Positions 1 to 8,287 of a stretch of DNA of 64,000 nt are shown here, piece by piece (positions within the stretch are counted from its first letter, which is position 1; every line of letters begins with the position of its first letter). The notes under the pieces are model-generated. The model ran no database searches, was not told the origin of the DNA, and saw only the letters and a program-made list of their open reading frames with translations. The stretch spans positions 62,001-126,000 of the forward strand of contig NZ_JAENHO010000019.1 of NCBI RefSeq assembly GCF_016785085.1. The letters are read 5' to 3'. The DNA comes from Paractinoplanes lichenicola (lineage in GTDB: Bacteria; Actinomycetota; Actinomycetes; Mycobacteriales; Micromonosporaceae). The translations under genes and the position numbers were made by a program.

Positions 1-2857
1 GGAAGACCACGGGGAACTCGAGACCCTTGGCGGCGTGCAGGGTGAGCAGGTTGACCGCCTCGGCCCGCGGGTCGAGCGCGTCCACCTCGGCCCCGGTCGC
101 TATCTCCTGCAGGAAGCGGGGCATGTCGTCGCCGATCCGCTCCGCGAGCGGGCGCAGCAGGTCGGCCGCGGTCCAGATGTCCTCGGGGGCGAGCTGCTCG
201 CCGTCCAGCGTGGGGGCGGCGAACCGCTGCGCCAGCTGCTCGGCGGTCTGCTTGACCCGAGTGACGAGCGCGCCCGCGCCGGCGTGGCGCAGCTCGCGGG
301 CGATCAGCTGCACGCCGGGGCGGTCGCGCAGCCGGTTGTGCGAGCGCTTCTGCACCGGCACGCCGGCCCGGGAGAGCGCCTCGACGATCGCGCCGGACTG
401 CGAATCGGTGCGGTAGAGCACGGCGATGTCCGAGAAGGACAGGTTGCCGGCCGCGATCGAGCGGGAGTCGACGCGGCCCGAGTCGAGCGACCGGTGCGAC
501 AACCCGCCGACCATGTCGTCGATCGTGCGCACCACGAAGTCGGCCTCGTCGGCGACGCTGGCCGCCGGGTAACGACCGACCAGCGGCGCCTCCGGGTCGA
601 GCCGGGCCGGGTCGAGCCGGCGCCCGTTGACCAGCGAGGACGGGGCGATCGCCTGCACGGCCGCGGCCACGATGGGCGCGGACGAGCGGTAGTTGCGGGT
701 CAGCCGGACGAGCCGGGCGTCGACGAAATCCTCGTTGAAGCGCAGGAAGTACTTCACGTCGGCGCCGCGGAACGAGTAGATCGCCTGGTCGGGGTCGCCG
801 ATCGCGCAGAGGTTGCCGTCCGACGGGCTGAGCAGGCGCAACAACTCGTACTGGGTCTCGTCGACGTCCTGATACTCGTCCACGAAGATCCACTGCCAGT
901 GCTTGCGGTACTTCTCGACCAGCGCCGGGTCGTCGCGCAGCAGGGCGACCGGCAGGCTGATCAGATCGTCGAGGTCGACCAGGTCCTGCTGGCGCAGCAG
1001 CTTCGCGTACGCGTGGTCGTCGTCCCCGGCCTGCTCGCGCGCCTCGGCCCGCTCGCTCTCGTCGGCGATCCGCCAGTTCGCGCCCAGGCCCGCGGCCTTC
1101 GCGTTCTCCTTGAGGATGGCCAGCCCGACCGAGTGGAACGTGCCGACCGTGATGTCCTCGGCCACGTCGCCCAGCAGCGAGTCGAGGCGTTCGCGGAGCT
1201 CACCGGCGGCGCGGCGGGTGAACGTGATGGCCAGGCAGCGGTGCGGGAAGACACCCAGCTCGGCGCAGAGATAGGCGATTCGGTGGGTCAGCGTGCGGGT
1301 CTTGCCGGTGCCGGGGCCGGCCACGATCAGCAGCGGGCCGCCGGGGGCCGAGGCCGCCACTCGCTGCATCGCGTCGAGGCGGTCGAGCAGGCCGGTGCCG
1401 ACCTCTTCCATGCCGGCCAGCATGGGCTCGAACGGCTCGTGCGGGCTGGCCGGAACCGCGATCGGCGGGGCCGGATTTTTCGTAACTTTGGGCGTTTTGG
1501 CGGGCTTCGGCTTGGCGATCGGCTCGGGCTTGCGCTGCTGCGGCACGTCGAAGAGCGTCTCGACCTGCGGCGCACTGGCCCGATTACGCAGCTCACCCGG
1601 CTCGAACAGGGTGATCACCCCGTACTCGCCGTCGTAGCCGGCGACCCGCCGCACATCCCCCCGCCGCAGCCGTTCGATGCCCTCGCGCAGCTCGTCCCCG
1701 CCGGCCTGCTTGATCGCGTCGAGCGGCACCTTGCGCAGGATGTCGAGCTCGGCCCCGAGCGTCGCCACCAGGTGGTTGAGCCGGCTCTCGACCGTCTTCG
1801 ACTTCGGGCCGACGCCCTCGATCTCGCCCAGGATCTCGTGCAGCTGGATCAGGTGCTCGACGTGGCCGCCCTTGTCGAACCCGAGCGGCCGATCCGCGAG
1901 ATCCTCGACCCGGCTCAGCACGCCCACGGTCAGCGGCTTGCCACACTCGGGGCAGCGGCCGCCGTGCTCGCGGGTGCGCTCGGGCGCCCAGTTCACCCCG
2001 CAGGCGCGATGCCCGTCGGCGTGATACTTGCCCTCCTCGGGGAAGAACTCGAGCGTCCCGGCCAGCCCGATCCCGTTTCTGACGGCCTCGTAATCGGGCT
2101 CGCCGGTGAACAGCGTCGCCTCCCGGGCCAGCGCGGCCGGGGAATGCGCGTCCGAGTTCGAGACCAGGCGATAACGGTCGAGGCTGGACACCCGCCAGTT
2201 CATCTCGGGGTCGGACGAGAGGCCGGTCTCGACCGCGGTGACGTGCTCGGCCAGGTCGGCATAGCAGTCGGCGATCGCGTCGAAGCCCGACTTCGAGCCC
2301 AGCGCCGAGAACCACGGGGTCCAGATGTGCGCGGGCACGAGATAGCCGCCCGCCTCCAGCGTGATCTCGAGCAGGTCGCGCGAGTCGAGGCCGAGGATGG
2401 GGCGGCCGTCGGCGGTCAGGTTGCCGATGCGGCCCAGCGCGGTGTTGAACTTCGCGGCCGCCGCGAAGCCGGGCATGTAGATCAGGTGATGCACCTTGCG
2501 CGTACGGTCGTCCCGCTTGTAGATCGTCGAGATCTCGACGCTGAGCATGAACGACGCGGCCGGCGCGGCCTGCAGCGAGCCGGGCAGCCGCTTGGTGACC
2601 TCGGGCTCGTCGGAGAAACCGAAGAGCCCGGGTCCCTTTTCCACGAGGCTCTCGCGCAGATGGTCGAACCAGGCCGGGTGCGTGAAGTCGCCGGTGCCCA
2701 GCAGGGCGATGCCTTTGCGCCGCGCCCACCAGGCCAGGTTGGGCAGCGTCAGGTCACGGCTGCAGGCACGGGAGAAGCGCGAGTGGATGTGAAGATCCGC
2801 GACGTAAGCGTCCGCGGCGACCGAGGACCCTGCGATGTCCGAGGGCACGCGCTGCAT
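1..2857 (-). CDS. EndoQ-like PHP nuclease fused to UvrD/Rep-type helicase (3' end outside window)
   Basis: The frame opens at an ATG and runs off the left edge, so 952 residues are visible and the C-terminus is missing. The N-terminal part is a PHP phosphoesterase domain (DLHIHSRFSR, His23 and His25), followed by a four-cysteine zinc site near residues 285-310 (ACGVNW, then RCPECGK). This is the layout of endonuclease Q, which nicks DNA at deaminated bases. A linker rich in Pro and Lys leads to an SF1A helicase: Walker A GPGTGKT near 515, DEYQD near 660, GDPDQAIYSFRGAD, a TRNYRS motif, and LHAAKGLEFPVVF at the edge. The fusion suggests incision at hypoxanthine or uracil coupled to unwinding; this function is inferred from the families. 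Older annotations often call such proteins simply UvrD. Confidence 0.88.
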   Translation of the reverse strand, partial: MQRVPSDIAGSSVAADAYVADLHIHSRFSRACSRDLTLPNLAWWARRKGIALLGTGDFTHPAWFDHLRESLVEKGPGLFGFSDEPEVTKRLPGSLQAAPAASFMLSVEISTIYKRDDRTRKVHHLIYMPGFAAAAKFNTALGRIGNLTADGRPILGLDSRDLLEITLEAGGYLVPAHIWTPWFSALGSKSGFDAIADCYADLAEHVTAVETGLSSDPEMNWRVSSLDRYRLVSNSDAHSPAALAREATLFTGEPDYEAVRNGIGLAGTLEFFPEEGKYHADGHRACGVNWAPERTREHGGRCPECGKPLTVGVLSRVEDLADRPLGFDKGGHVEHLIQLHEILGEIEGVGPKSKTVESRLNHLVATLGAELDILRKVPLDAIKQAGGDELREGIERLRRGDVRRVAGYDGEYGVITLFEPGELRNRASAPQVETLFDVPQQRKPEPIAKPKPAKTPKVTKNPAPPIAVPASPHEPFEPMLAGMEEVGTGLLDRLDAMQRVAASAPGGPLLIVAGPGTGKTRTLTHRIAYLCAELGVFPHRCLAITFTRRAAGELRERLDSLLGDVAEDITVGTFHSVGLAILKENAKAAGLGANWRIADESERAEAREQAGDDDHAYAKLLRQQDLVDLDDLISLPVALLRDDPALVEKYRKHWQWIFVDEYQDVDETQYELLRLLSPSDGNLCAIGDPDQAIYSFRGADVKYFLRFNEDFVDARLVRLTRNYRSSAPIVAAAVQAIAPSSLVNGRRLDPARLDPEAPLVGRYPAASVADEADFVVRTIDDMVGGLSHRSLDSGRVDSRSIAAGNLSFSDIAVLYRTDSQSGAIVEALSRAGVPVQKRSHNRLRDRPGVQLIARELRHAGAGALVTRVKQTAEQLAQRFAAPTLDGEQLAPEDIWTAADLLRPLAERIGDDMPRFLQEIATGAEVDALDPRAEAVNLLTLHAAKGLEFPVVF

Positions 2858-2925
2858 CCTGTCACGCCCCCCATCGCTCGCACGAATCGCCACGCCTTGA
2901 CGAAATTACGGATCTTGATGTTCGT

Positions 2926-4143
2926 CTACTTCGTGCGCAGCTCGACCACGCTCACCTGAGGCGGCGCTCCCACCCGGACCGGCGGCCCCCAGAAGCCGGC
3001 GCCGTTGGTGACATAGACCGGCACCCCGTCGACCGTGCCCAGCCCGGACGTCACGGGCTGTTGCAGGCCCACCAGCAGGTTGAACGGTGCCATCTGGCCG
3101 CCGTGGGTGTGACCGGAAACCTGAAGATCGACCCCGTACGGGGCCGCGTCGTGCACGGCGACCGGCTGGTGAGCCATCAGCACCACGGGCCGCGCGGTGT
3201 CACGGTCGCCGAGCGCCTTCGCGAAATCCGGCGGGTCGCCCGCGTCGGCGCCCCCGAGGTCGTTGACGCCGGCCAGGTCGAGGCCGCCGAGCTCGAGGCG
3301 CTCGTTGCGCAGGGGCCGGATGTTCAACCGCGCGACCTCGTCGACCCACTCCTGGAAGCCCGAGTAGTACTCATGGTTGCCGGTCACGAAATACGCCCCC
3401 TGCCGCGACTGGATCTCGGCCAGCGGTGCCGCGAACCGCCCCAGCTCCGCAACGCTGCCGTCAACAAGGTCACCGACGACGCACACGATGTCCGCCTGCA
3501 CCGAATTGATCACGTCGACGATCCGCCGGGCGTGATTCATGCCGGTCAGCGGGCCGAGGTGGATGTCGGACACGACCGCCAGCCGGGTGCCGTCCATGGC
3601 CCGGGGCAGCTTGGCCAGCGGCACCTGGATCCGCGCGATCTGGGGGCCGCCGAGCGCCGTCTTGACGCCGTAGCCCGTGACGCCGGCCGCCGTCAGTCCC
3701 GCGAAGATCGCCGCTCCACGGGCCAGGAGCACGCGCCGCTCGATTCCGCCGTCGCCCTCGTCGGGCTTGTCCACTGCGGTGAGCACCTGTCCGGCCTCGG
3801 CGGGGGCAGGCTCGACCGTGATCCTGCTTGCGCTTGCCTTCCCCGTACGCCTTCTGGAGCGCCACCAGAGCACCAGCGCGAGCCGGGGGATCTCGAGCAC
3901 CGCCAGCGTGACCAGCAGGTAGAACATGAGCGCGATCCACAGGTAGCCCGGCCAGGCCAGCCACGGCACCGCCCCCGACCGCACCCCGATCAAGGTGGCC
4001 GGCGCCAGCACGGCCAGCGCGACCGCGATCACGGCTCCGATCCGACGAGCCCGCCCCGGCGGCAGCGGATCCTTGACGAGCCGCTTCCACAGATAGAAGT
4101 GGATCAGGCCGATGACCACCATGATCAGCCCGACGAATACCAC
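2926..4143 (-). CDS. Membrane-anchored calcineurin-like metallophosphoesterase
   Basis: A protein of 405 residues with three hydrophobic segments in its first 90 residues, a charged linker, a further hydrophobic stretch near 150-165, and then a metallophosphoesterase domain. All metal-ligand motifs are present: SDIHLG (about 193), GDLVDG, GNHEYYSG and the terminal GHTHGGQ. This is the YkuE/YaeI-like layout, in which the catalytic domain probably faces outward and cleaves phosphoesters such as UDP-sugar lipid intermediates; the substrate cannot be told. GTG at 4143 is chosen over TTG at 4146 because a GGGAGG site lies 8 bases upstream. It stands alone, and its upstream 320 bases hold no other gene. 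Confidence 0.88.
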   Translation of the reverse strand: MVFVGLIMVVIGLIHFYLWKRLVKDPLPPGRARRIGAVIAVALAVLAPATLIGVRSGAVPWLAWPGYLWIALMFYLLVTLAVLEIPRLALVLWWRSRRRTGKASASRITVEPAPAEAGQVLTAVDKPDEGDGGIERRVLLARGAAIFAGLTAAGVTGYGVKTALGGPQIARIQVPLAKLPRAMDGTRLAVVSDIHLGPLTGMNHARRIVDVINSVQADIVCVVGDLVDGSVAELGRFAAPLAEIQSRQGAYFVTGNHEYYSGFQEWVDEVARLNIRPLRNERLELGGLDLAGVNDLGGADAGDPPDFAKALGDRDTARPVVLMAHQPVAVHDAAPYGVDLQVSGHTHGGQMAPFNLLVGLQQPVTSGLGTVDGVPVYVTNGAGFWGPPVRVGAPPQVSVVELRTK

Positions 4144-4146
4144 CAA

Positions 4147-4467
4147 GACGTCCTCCCCAGCTTTACCTGCCGCACAGTGTCCAGGCTCTTCCTGAAAGCA
4201 GACTGACGAGCCTCCCCGCAGTGTGCGTCGTCTCAGGGCCGGTAACTCTGCAAGTACGGCATTTCGGCGATCTGCTCACCCGCCTGACGGCCACCGGCTC
4301 GTGCGGCCCGAGCTCCTGACCGCCGAGCGACATCCGGAGCCCGCAGGAGTTCAGCTAGCCGGGCGGCGCGGGCGATGCCGTCGGAATGGCCCGCTCGCGA
4401 CGCCCGGGCCGCTGTGGCTTTGGTGCCGGTGGCGGCAACGGGCTGCGTTGCCTGTTCAGCCGCCCGT
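4147..4467. other. Intergenic region upstream of the metallophosphoesterase
   Basis: No convincing gene is seen here. A minus-strand frame without a start codon leaves the 3' end of the moaD-like gene in another phase and ends at about 4235 with the peptide EQIAEMPYLQSYRP. It may be a gene remnant or chance. Two copies of GTTCAGCCGCCC sit next to each other around 4457-4481, overlapping the moaD stop. The ribosome binding site of the metallophosphoesterase is at the left edge. Confidence 0.4.
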
Positions 4468-4716
4468 TCAGCCGCCCGCGAAGGGTGGCAGCACGTCGAT
4501 CGTGGCGGCGGCAGGCAGCGGGGCCGCCTGGTCGTGGCAGGTCAGGCCGTCGACGAGGAAGCTGGCCGCCTTGAGCACCACGCCGAGGCGCTCGCCGTGG
4601 CGGTCGGTCAGCAGCTGCTTCAAGTCGTCAAGCGTCGCGGCTTCGACGGTCTCGCTGCGCGTTCCGCCGGCCGCGGCGCGTGCTCCGGCGAAGTAGCGGA
4701 CGGTCAGCGTGGCCAC
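4468..4716 (-). CDS. MoaD/ThiS-family sulfur carrier protein
   Basis: A protein of 82 residues with the ubiquitin-like sulfur-carrier pattern: N-terminal LTVRYFAGAR, a middle region resembling the MoaD fold, and a C-terminal PPFAGG whose terminal Gly-Gly is the thiocarboxylation site. In molybdenum cofactor synthesis MoaD supplies sulfur to MoaE for the dithiolene. The GTG at 4716 is preferred to upstream alternatives because GGAGA lies 6 bases upstream and the beta-strand starts directly after it. It is downstream of moaA on the same strand but separated from it by a long tandem repeat. MoaE is not in the window. ThiS is a possible alternative, but the moaA context favours MoaD. Confidence 0.8.
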   Translation of the reverse strand: MATLTVRYFAGARAAAGGTRSETVEAATLDDLKQLLTDRHGERLGVVLKAASFLVDGLTCHDQAAPLPAAATIDVLPPFAGG

Positions 4717-4864
4717 GGAAGTCTCCGATCGCGAGCTTCGGGCACTCCGGCCCGGCAATTAAGAGTGATCACGACGGCCTCCGCTCGCAACCGCCGCGCC
4801 CGGAACCGATGCTGAACGACGCGGTGACCGTTTTGACCGGGCGCCGGTCCAGGCGACCGCCGTG

Positions 4865-5640
4865 ATCAGTGGCGCTGTCGTGGTGGCCGCGGTCGGTGGC
4901 GCTGCCTTGGCGACCGTGATGAGTGGTTGCCTTCGTCCAGCGTTCGTGGCGGTCGGTGGCGCTGTTCTGGCGATCGTGTTGGTGGGTAGCGCCCGCCGAG
5001 CGGTCGTGGCGGTTGGTGGCGCTGTTCTGATGACCGTGATGGTGGGTAGTGCCCGCCGAGCGACCGCGGCGGTGGGTGGTGCCGTTGTGGCCGGTGGCGC
5101 TGTTTAGCGCTCGCTCAGCGGTCGTGGTGGTGGGTGGTGCGGTCGTGGCGATCGCGGCGGTTGGTGGCGCTGCTCTGATGACCGCGATGGTGGGTAGTGC
5201 CCATCGAGCGACCGTGGCGGTGGGTGACGGCGTCGTGGCGATCGCGGCGGTCGGTGGCGCCGTCCTGGCGATCGTGGTGATGGGTAGCGCTCGTCCAGCG
5301 GTCGTGGTGGTGGGTAGAGCTCGTCTAGCGGTCGTGGTGGTGGGTGGTGCGGTCGTGGCGCTCGCGGTGGTCGGTGGCGCTGTTCTGATGACCGCGGTGG
5401 TGAGTATTGTCCGCCGAGCGACCGTGGCGGTGGGTGGTGCCGTCGTGGTGGCCGCGACTGGTGGCGCTTTCCTGGCGATTGTGGTGGTGGGTAGCGCTCG
5501 TCCAGCGGTCGTGGCGATAGGTGGTGCTGTCGTGGTGGCTGCGGCGGTCGGTGGTGACGTCGTGGTGGCCACGGTAGGTGGCGCAGTCCTGGGGACCGCG
5601 ACGATGGGTAACGCTCGCCCAATGACCTCGGCGGTCGGTG
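4865..5640. repeat. Minisatellite of 30-bp units organised as 30- and 60-bp blocks
   Basis: About 25 imperfect units of 30 bp (a few of 27 or 28) follow one another. Two unit types are seen: one beginning GGTGGTGCCGTCGTGGCG, and a paired 60-bp block beginning GGTGGCGCTGTTCTG followed by GGTAGCGC. Blocks at 4895, 4955 and 5015 are exactly 60 bp. The plus strand can be read as 10-residue repeats such as GGAVVAIAAV, and the minus strand as Thr/Pro/Ala-rich repeats, but a 58-bp unit near 5075-5132 shifts the phase. GC at third positions is near 70%, well below that of the neighbouring genes, so no frame is called as a gene. The array starts within 20 bp of the moaA stop. Confidence 0.85.
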
Positions 5641-5657
5641 CGGAACGCACGATCACC

Positions 5658-6674
5658 TCAACCGCCAATGGCAGACATAGGCCGGGTGGGCTGGAGGAAC
5701 GCAGGGTCGTCGATGCCGTGGCCGGCCCGTTTGCCGCTCATGGCGACCCGCCAAGCCTCGGCCACCTCGGCGTCAGGAGCACCATCACGCAGCAGTTTGC
5801 GAAGATCGCTTTCCTCGCGAGCGAACAAGCAGTCGCGCACCTGGCCGTCGGCGGTCAGGCGGGTGCGGTCGCAGTCGCCGCAGAACGGCCTGGTCACGCT
5901 GCCGATGACGCCGACCCGGGCCGGTTCGCCGGCGGCGTCGACATGGCCGGGCACGAGCCAGGTCTCCGCGGGCGCCGTTCCACGTGAAACCAAATCCGGC
6001 AGCAGCCCGTACGGGGAAAGGGACGCCAGGATCTCATCGGCCGTGACCATGGTGTGCCTGTCCCACTGGTGCTGGGCGTCGAGCGGCATCTGCTCGATGA
6101 AGCGCAGCTGATAACCATGATCGAGCGCGAACCGCAGCAGCGCGGGGGCCTCGTCATCGTTGATCCCGCGCATCAGGACCGTATTGATTTTCACGGGAGT
6201 GAGCCCGGCCGCGGCCGCGGCGGCCAGCCCGCGGAGCACGTCGTCGAGCCGGTCGCGCCGGGTCAGGGCCTGGAACCGTACGGGGTCGAGGGTGTCGAGC
6301 GAGACGTTGACCCGGTCGAGCCCGGCCTCGCGCAGGGGCCCGGCCAGCCGTTCGAGCCCGATCCCGTTAGTCGTGAGCATGAGGTCGGGCCGGGGTGACA
6401 GCGAGGCCGCGGCCCGCACGATGCCGACCAGGCCCCGCCGCAGGAGCGGTTCGCCGCCGGTGAAGCGCACGTCCCGGACGCCGAGCATCTCGACCGCGAT
6501 CCGGATCAGCCGGCCCACCTCGTCGTCGGTGAGCTGCTGCTCGCGCGGCATCCACGCCAAGCCCTCTTCGGGCATGCAGTAGGTGCAGCGCAGGTTGCAG
6601 CGATCGGTCAGCGACACGCGCAGATCGGTCGCCACCCGCCCGAACCGGTCGGCGAGCGGGATCACAGTACTCAC
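5658..6674 (-). CDS. moaA: GTP 3',8-cyclase MoaA (molybdenum cofactor biosynthesis)
   Basis: A radical SAM enzyme of 338 residues that converts GTP to 3',8-cyclo-7,8-dihydro-GTP, the first step of molybdopterin synthesis. The N-terminal cluster motif is CNLRCTYC, followed by GGEPLLRRG. The C-terminal second iron-sulfur cluster is CGDCDRTRLTADGQVRDC, and the chain ends in Gly-Gly, which in MoaA enters the active site. The length is typical. GTG at 6674 is used; a second GTG lies three codons further in. The minisatellite follows the stop, then the moaD-like gene. Confidence 0.97.
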   Translation of the reverse strand: MSTVIPLADRFGRVATDLRVSLTDRCNLRCTYCMPEEGLAWMPREQQLTDDEVGRLIRIAVEMLGVRDVRFTGGEPLLRRGLVGIVRAAASLSPRPDLMLTTNGIGLERLAGPLREAGLDRVNVSLDTLDPVRFQALTRRDRLDDVLRGLAAAAAAGLTPVKINTVLMRGINDDEAPALLRFALDHGYQLRFIEQMPLDAQHQWDRHTMVTADEILASLSPYGLLPDLVSRGTAPAETWLVPGHVDAAGEPARVGVIGSVTRPFCGDCDRTRLTADGQVRDCLFAREESDLRKLLRDGAPDAEVAEAWRVAMSGKRAGHGIDDPAFLQPTRPMSAIGG

Positions 6675-6726
6675 AGATCGAATCTAGCCGCTGAATCGGC
6701 CGATGACCCCTGGCGAAGAACGGGGA

Positions 6727-7614
6727 TCACACGCCGCGCAGGGTGGACAGCGCAGCCGCATGCACGTCCGCGCGATAGCTGCCGCCGAACGCCGCCGTGT
6801 GCACGAGCAACAAATGCAGTTGGTGCAGCGGCACGCGGGCCCGCCATCCGTCGGCAAGCGGAAACACTTCCCCGTACGCGGTGAGGATCGTCGACAGGTA
6901 GGGCGCTCCGCCGAAGAGGGCCAGTTGGGCGAGGTCGGTCTCGCGGTGACCGCCCTGCGCGGCCGGGTCGACGAGCCGGGCCCGGCCGTCGGCGGCCCAG
7001 AGCACGTTCCCGGGCCAGAGGTCGCCGTGCGTGCGACTGGGTGCCTCGTCACCGCCGTACGCGGGAAGGGTGTTGATGATCTGCTCGACCAGCGTGATCT
7101 CGGTGCTGGTCAGGGCGCCGCGATCGGCCGAGGCCCGCAGATAGGGCAGCAGCCGCCGCTCGGCGAACCAGGTGCTCCACGGCCCGGTCGCCGGGGTGTT
7201 GTCGAGCGGGAGCGGGCCGATGTAACCGATCCACGGCGCCCCGAACGTGTCGGCGCCGGAGCGGTGCAGCTCGGCCAGGTCGCGCCCCAGCTGCTCCGCG
7301 GCGGCCCGGGTCGGCTCACCCGGCTCGATCCACTCGGTCGCGATCATCGTGGGCAGCGCGACGATGACCTCCGGCGCCGGGACCCCGGCGGCCCGCAGCC
7401 AGGCCAGGCCGGACGCCTCGGCCGTGAAGAAACCGGTCGGCGGTTCGCCCGAGGTCGACGGCCAAATCTTGGCGAAGATCGAGGTGCCGTCGTCGAGCGT
7501 GAGCCGGCTGGCCGAGGACACACTCCCGCCGCCCACCGGTGTTTCACGGATGCGCTGGTGGGTGAGAAATGTCGGGAGGTGCTCGGGGTGCGCGCGCAAG
7601 TACGCCTGGTCCAC
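6727..7614 (-). CDS. Fructosamine/ketosamine-3-kinase family protein
   Basis: A protein of 295 residues with the aminoglycoside-phosphotransferase-like kinase fold. The N-terminus carries GGGSVSSASRL for nucleotide binding, then FAKIW with the probable ATP-binding lysine. The catalytic loop is THGDLWPGN, followed by the metal-binding DPA. This is the FN3K pattern. The family phosphorylates ketoamines formed by protein glycation so that they decompose (deglycation). The gene is divergent from the GNAT gene at 7671, leaving 56 bases for both promoters. Confidence 0.87.
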   Translation of the reverse strand: MDQAYLRAHPEHLPTFLTHQRIRETPVGGGSVSSASRLTLDDGTSIFAKIWPSTSGEPPTGFFTAEASGLAWLRAAGVPAPEVIVALPTMIATEWIEPGEPTRAAAEQLGRDLAELHRSGADTFGAPWIGYIGPLPLDNTPATGPWSTWFAERRLLPYLRASADRGALTSTEITLVEQIINTLPAYGGDEAPSRTHGDLWPGNVLWAADGRARLVDPAAQGGHRETDLAQLALFGGAPYLSTILTAYGEVFPLADGWRARVPLHQLHLLLVHTAAFGGSYRADVHAAALSTLRGV

Positions 7615-7670
7615 GGGCTTATCTTGCGCTTCGGCTTACGGATGCCCGAAATCGGAGTCAAAATGTCGGC

Positions 7671-8174
7671 ATGAGCCCTGTCACAGTGCGTTCGTACCGT
7701 CCGAGTGACCACTCCGCGGGTCGTCGCCTGTGGGCCGAGCTGACAAATCAGCACAATCAGATGTACGGGGTGCCCGATCAGGACGGCGGCGAGGGGTTCG
7801 AGGAATACCTCACCCGGCTCGACCTGGGCGGCCTGTGGGTCGCCGACCATGCCGACGACGGGGTGATCGGCCTGGTCGGGCTCGTGATCCGCGGGCGCGG
7901 GGGCGAGGTCGAGCCGATCGTCGTGACGATCTCGCACCGGCACAAGGGCGTGGGCCGCAAGCTGCTGCGTCACGTGGCCAACGAGGCCCGCCGCCGCAGC
8001 ATGACCTCCCTGACGATCTCGCCCGAGTCGCGCAACGTGGAGGCGATCCGCAGCCTGCACGCGGCGGGGTACGACGTGGTCTCGTCGATCGAGCTGACCC
8101 TCGACCTGAAGAGCTCGGAGCCGGACCGCCAGCACGACAGCCTGGAGCTGCACGAGCTTCAGTTCCGGTCGTAG
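7671..8174 (+). CDS. GNAT-family N-acetyltransferase
   Basis: A protein of 167 residues with one acetyltransferase domain. The acetyl-CoA loop is seen as HKGVGRKLLRHV, preceded by the beta-strand VEPIVVTISH and followed by LTISPESRNVEAIRSLHAAGY, which is typical of the second half of the fold. The substrate cannot be predicted. ATG at 7671 is the natural start because the N-terminal strand PVTVRSYRPSDH follows it directly. A hairpin at 8192-8208 lies just past the stop. Confidence 0.85.
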   Translation: MSPVTVRSYRPSDHSAGRRLWAELTNQHNQMYGVPDQDGGEGFEEYLTRLDLGGLWVADHADDGVIGLVGLVIRGRGGEVEPIVVTISHRHKGVGRKLLRHVANEARRRSMTSLTISPESRNVEAIRSLHAAGYDVVSSIELTLDLKSSEPDRQHDSLELHELQFRS

Positions 8175-8191
8175 GAACGCTCCGACCTGCG

Positions 8192-8208
8192 GGCCCGTGA
8201 ATCGGGCC
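8192..8208 (+). terminator. Hairpin downstream of the GNAT gene
   Basis: Inverted repeat GGCCCG-TGAAT-CGGGCC, 18 bases past the GNAT stop. There is no T tract, as is common in actinomycetes. Just downstream, GTGGAC and GTCCAC form a second, more widely spaced inverted repeat. Confidence 0.4.
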
Positions 8209-8287
8209 GGTGGACAACCCGGCGTGTCGTCCACAGGCCGGGCCGAGGCCGAGCGGCGGGGCCGCCTCGAGGGCCACTCTGCCCGGC

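Noticed and set aside
35..2959. Long plus-strand open frame (974 codons) over the EndoQ/helicase gene
   Set aside because: Antisense shadow: the minus strand encodes clear nuclease and helicase motifs, and the plus translation has no recognisable domain.
4769..5668. Minus-strand frame of 299 codons, Thr/Pro/Ala-rich, starting in overlap with the moaA stop
   Set aside because: It is a translation of the minisatellite; the repeat phase shifts near 5100 and codon use is unlike real genes here.
5049..5987. Plus-strand Gly/Val/Ala repeat protein
   Set aside because: Same repeat array read on the other strand and continuing antisense into moaA; no ribosome site or family.
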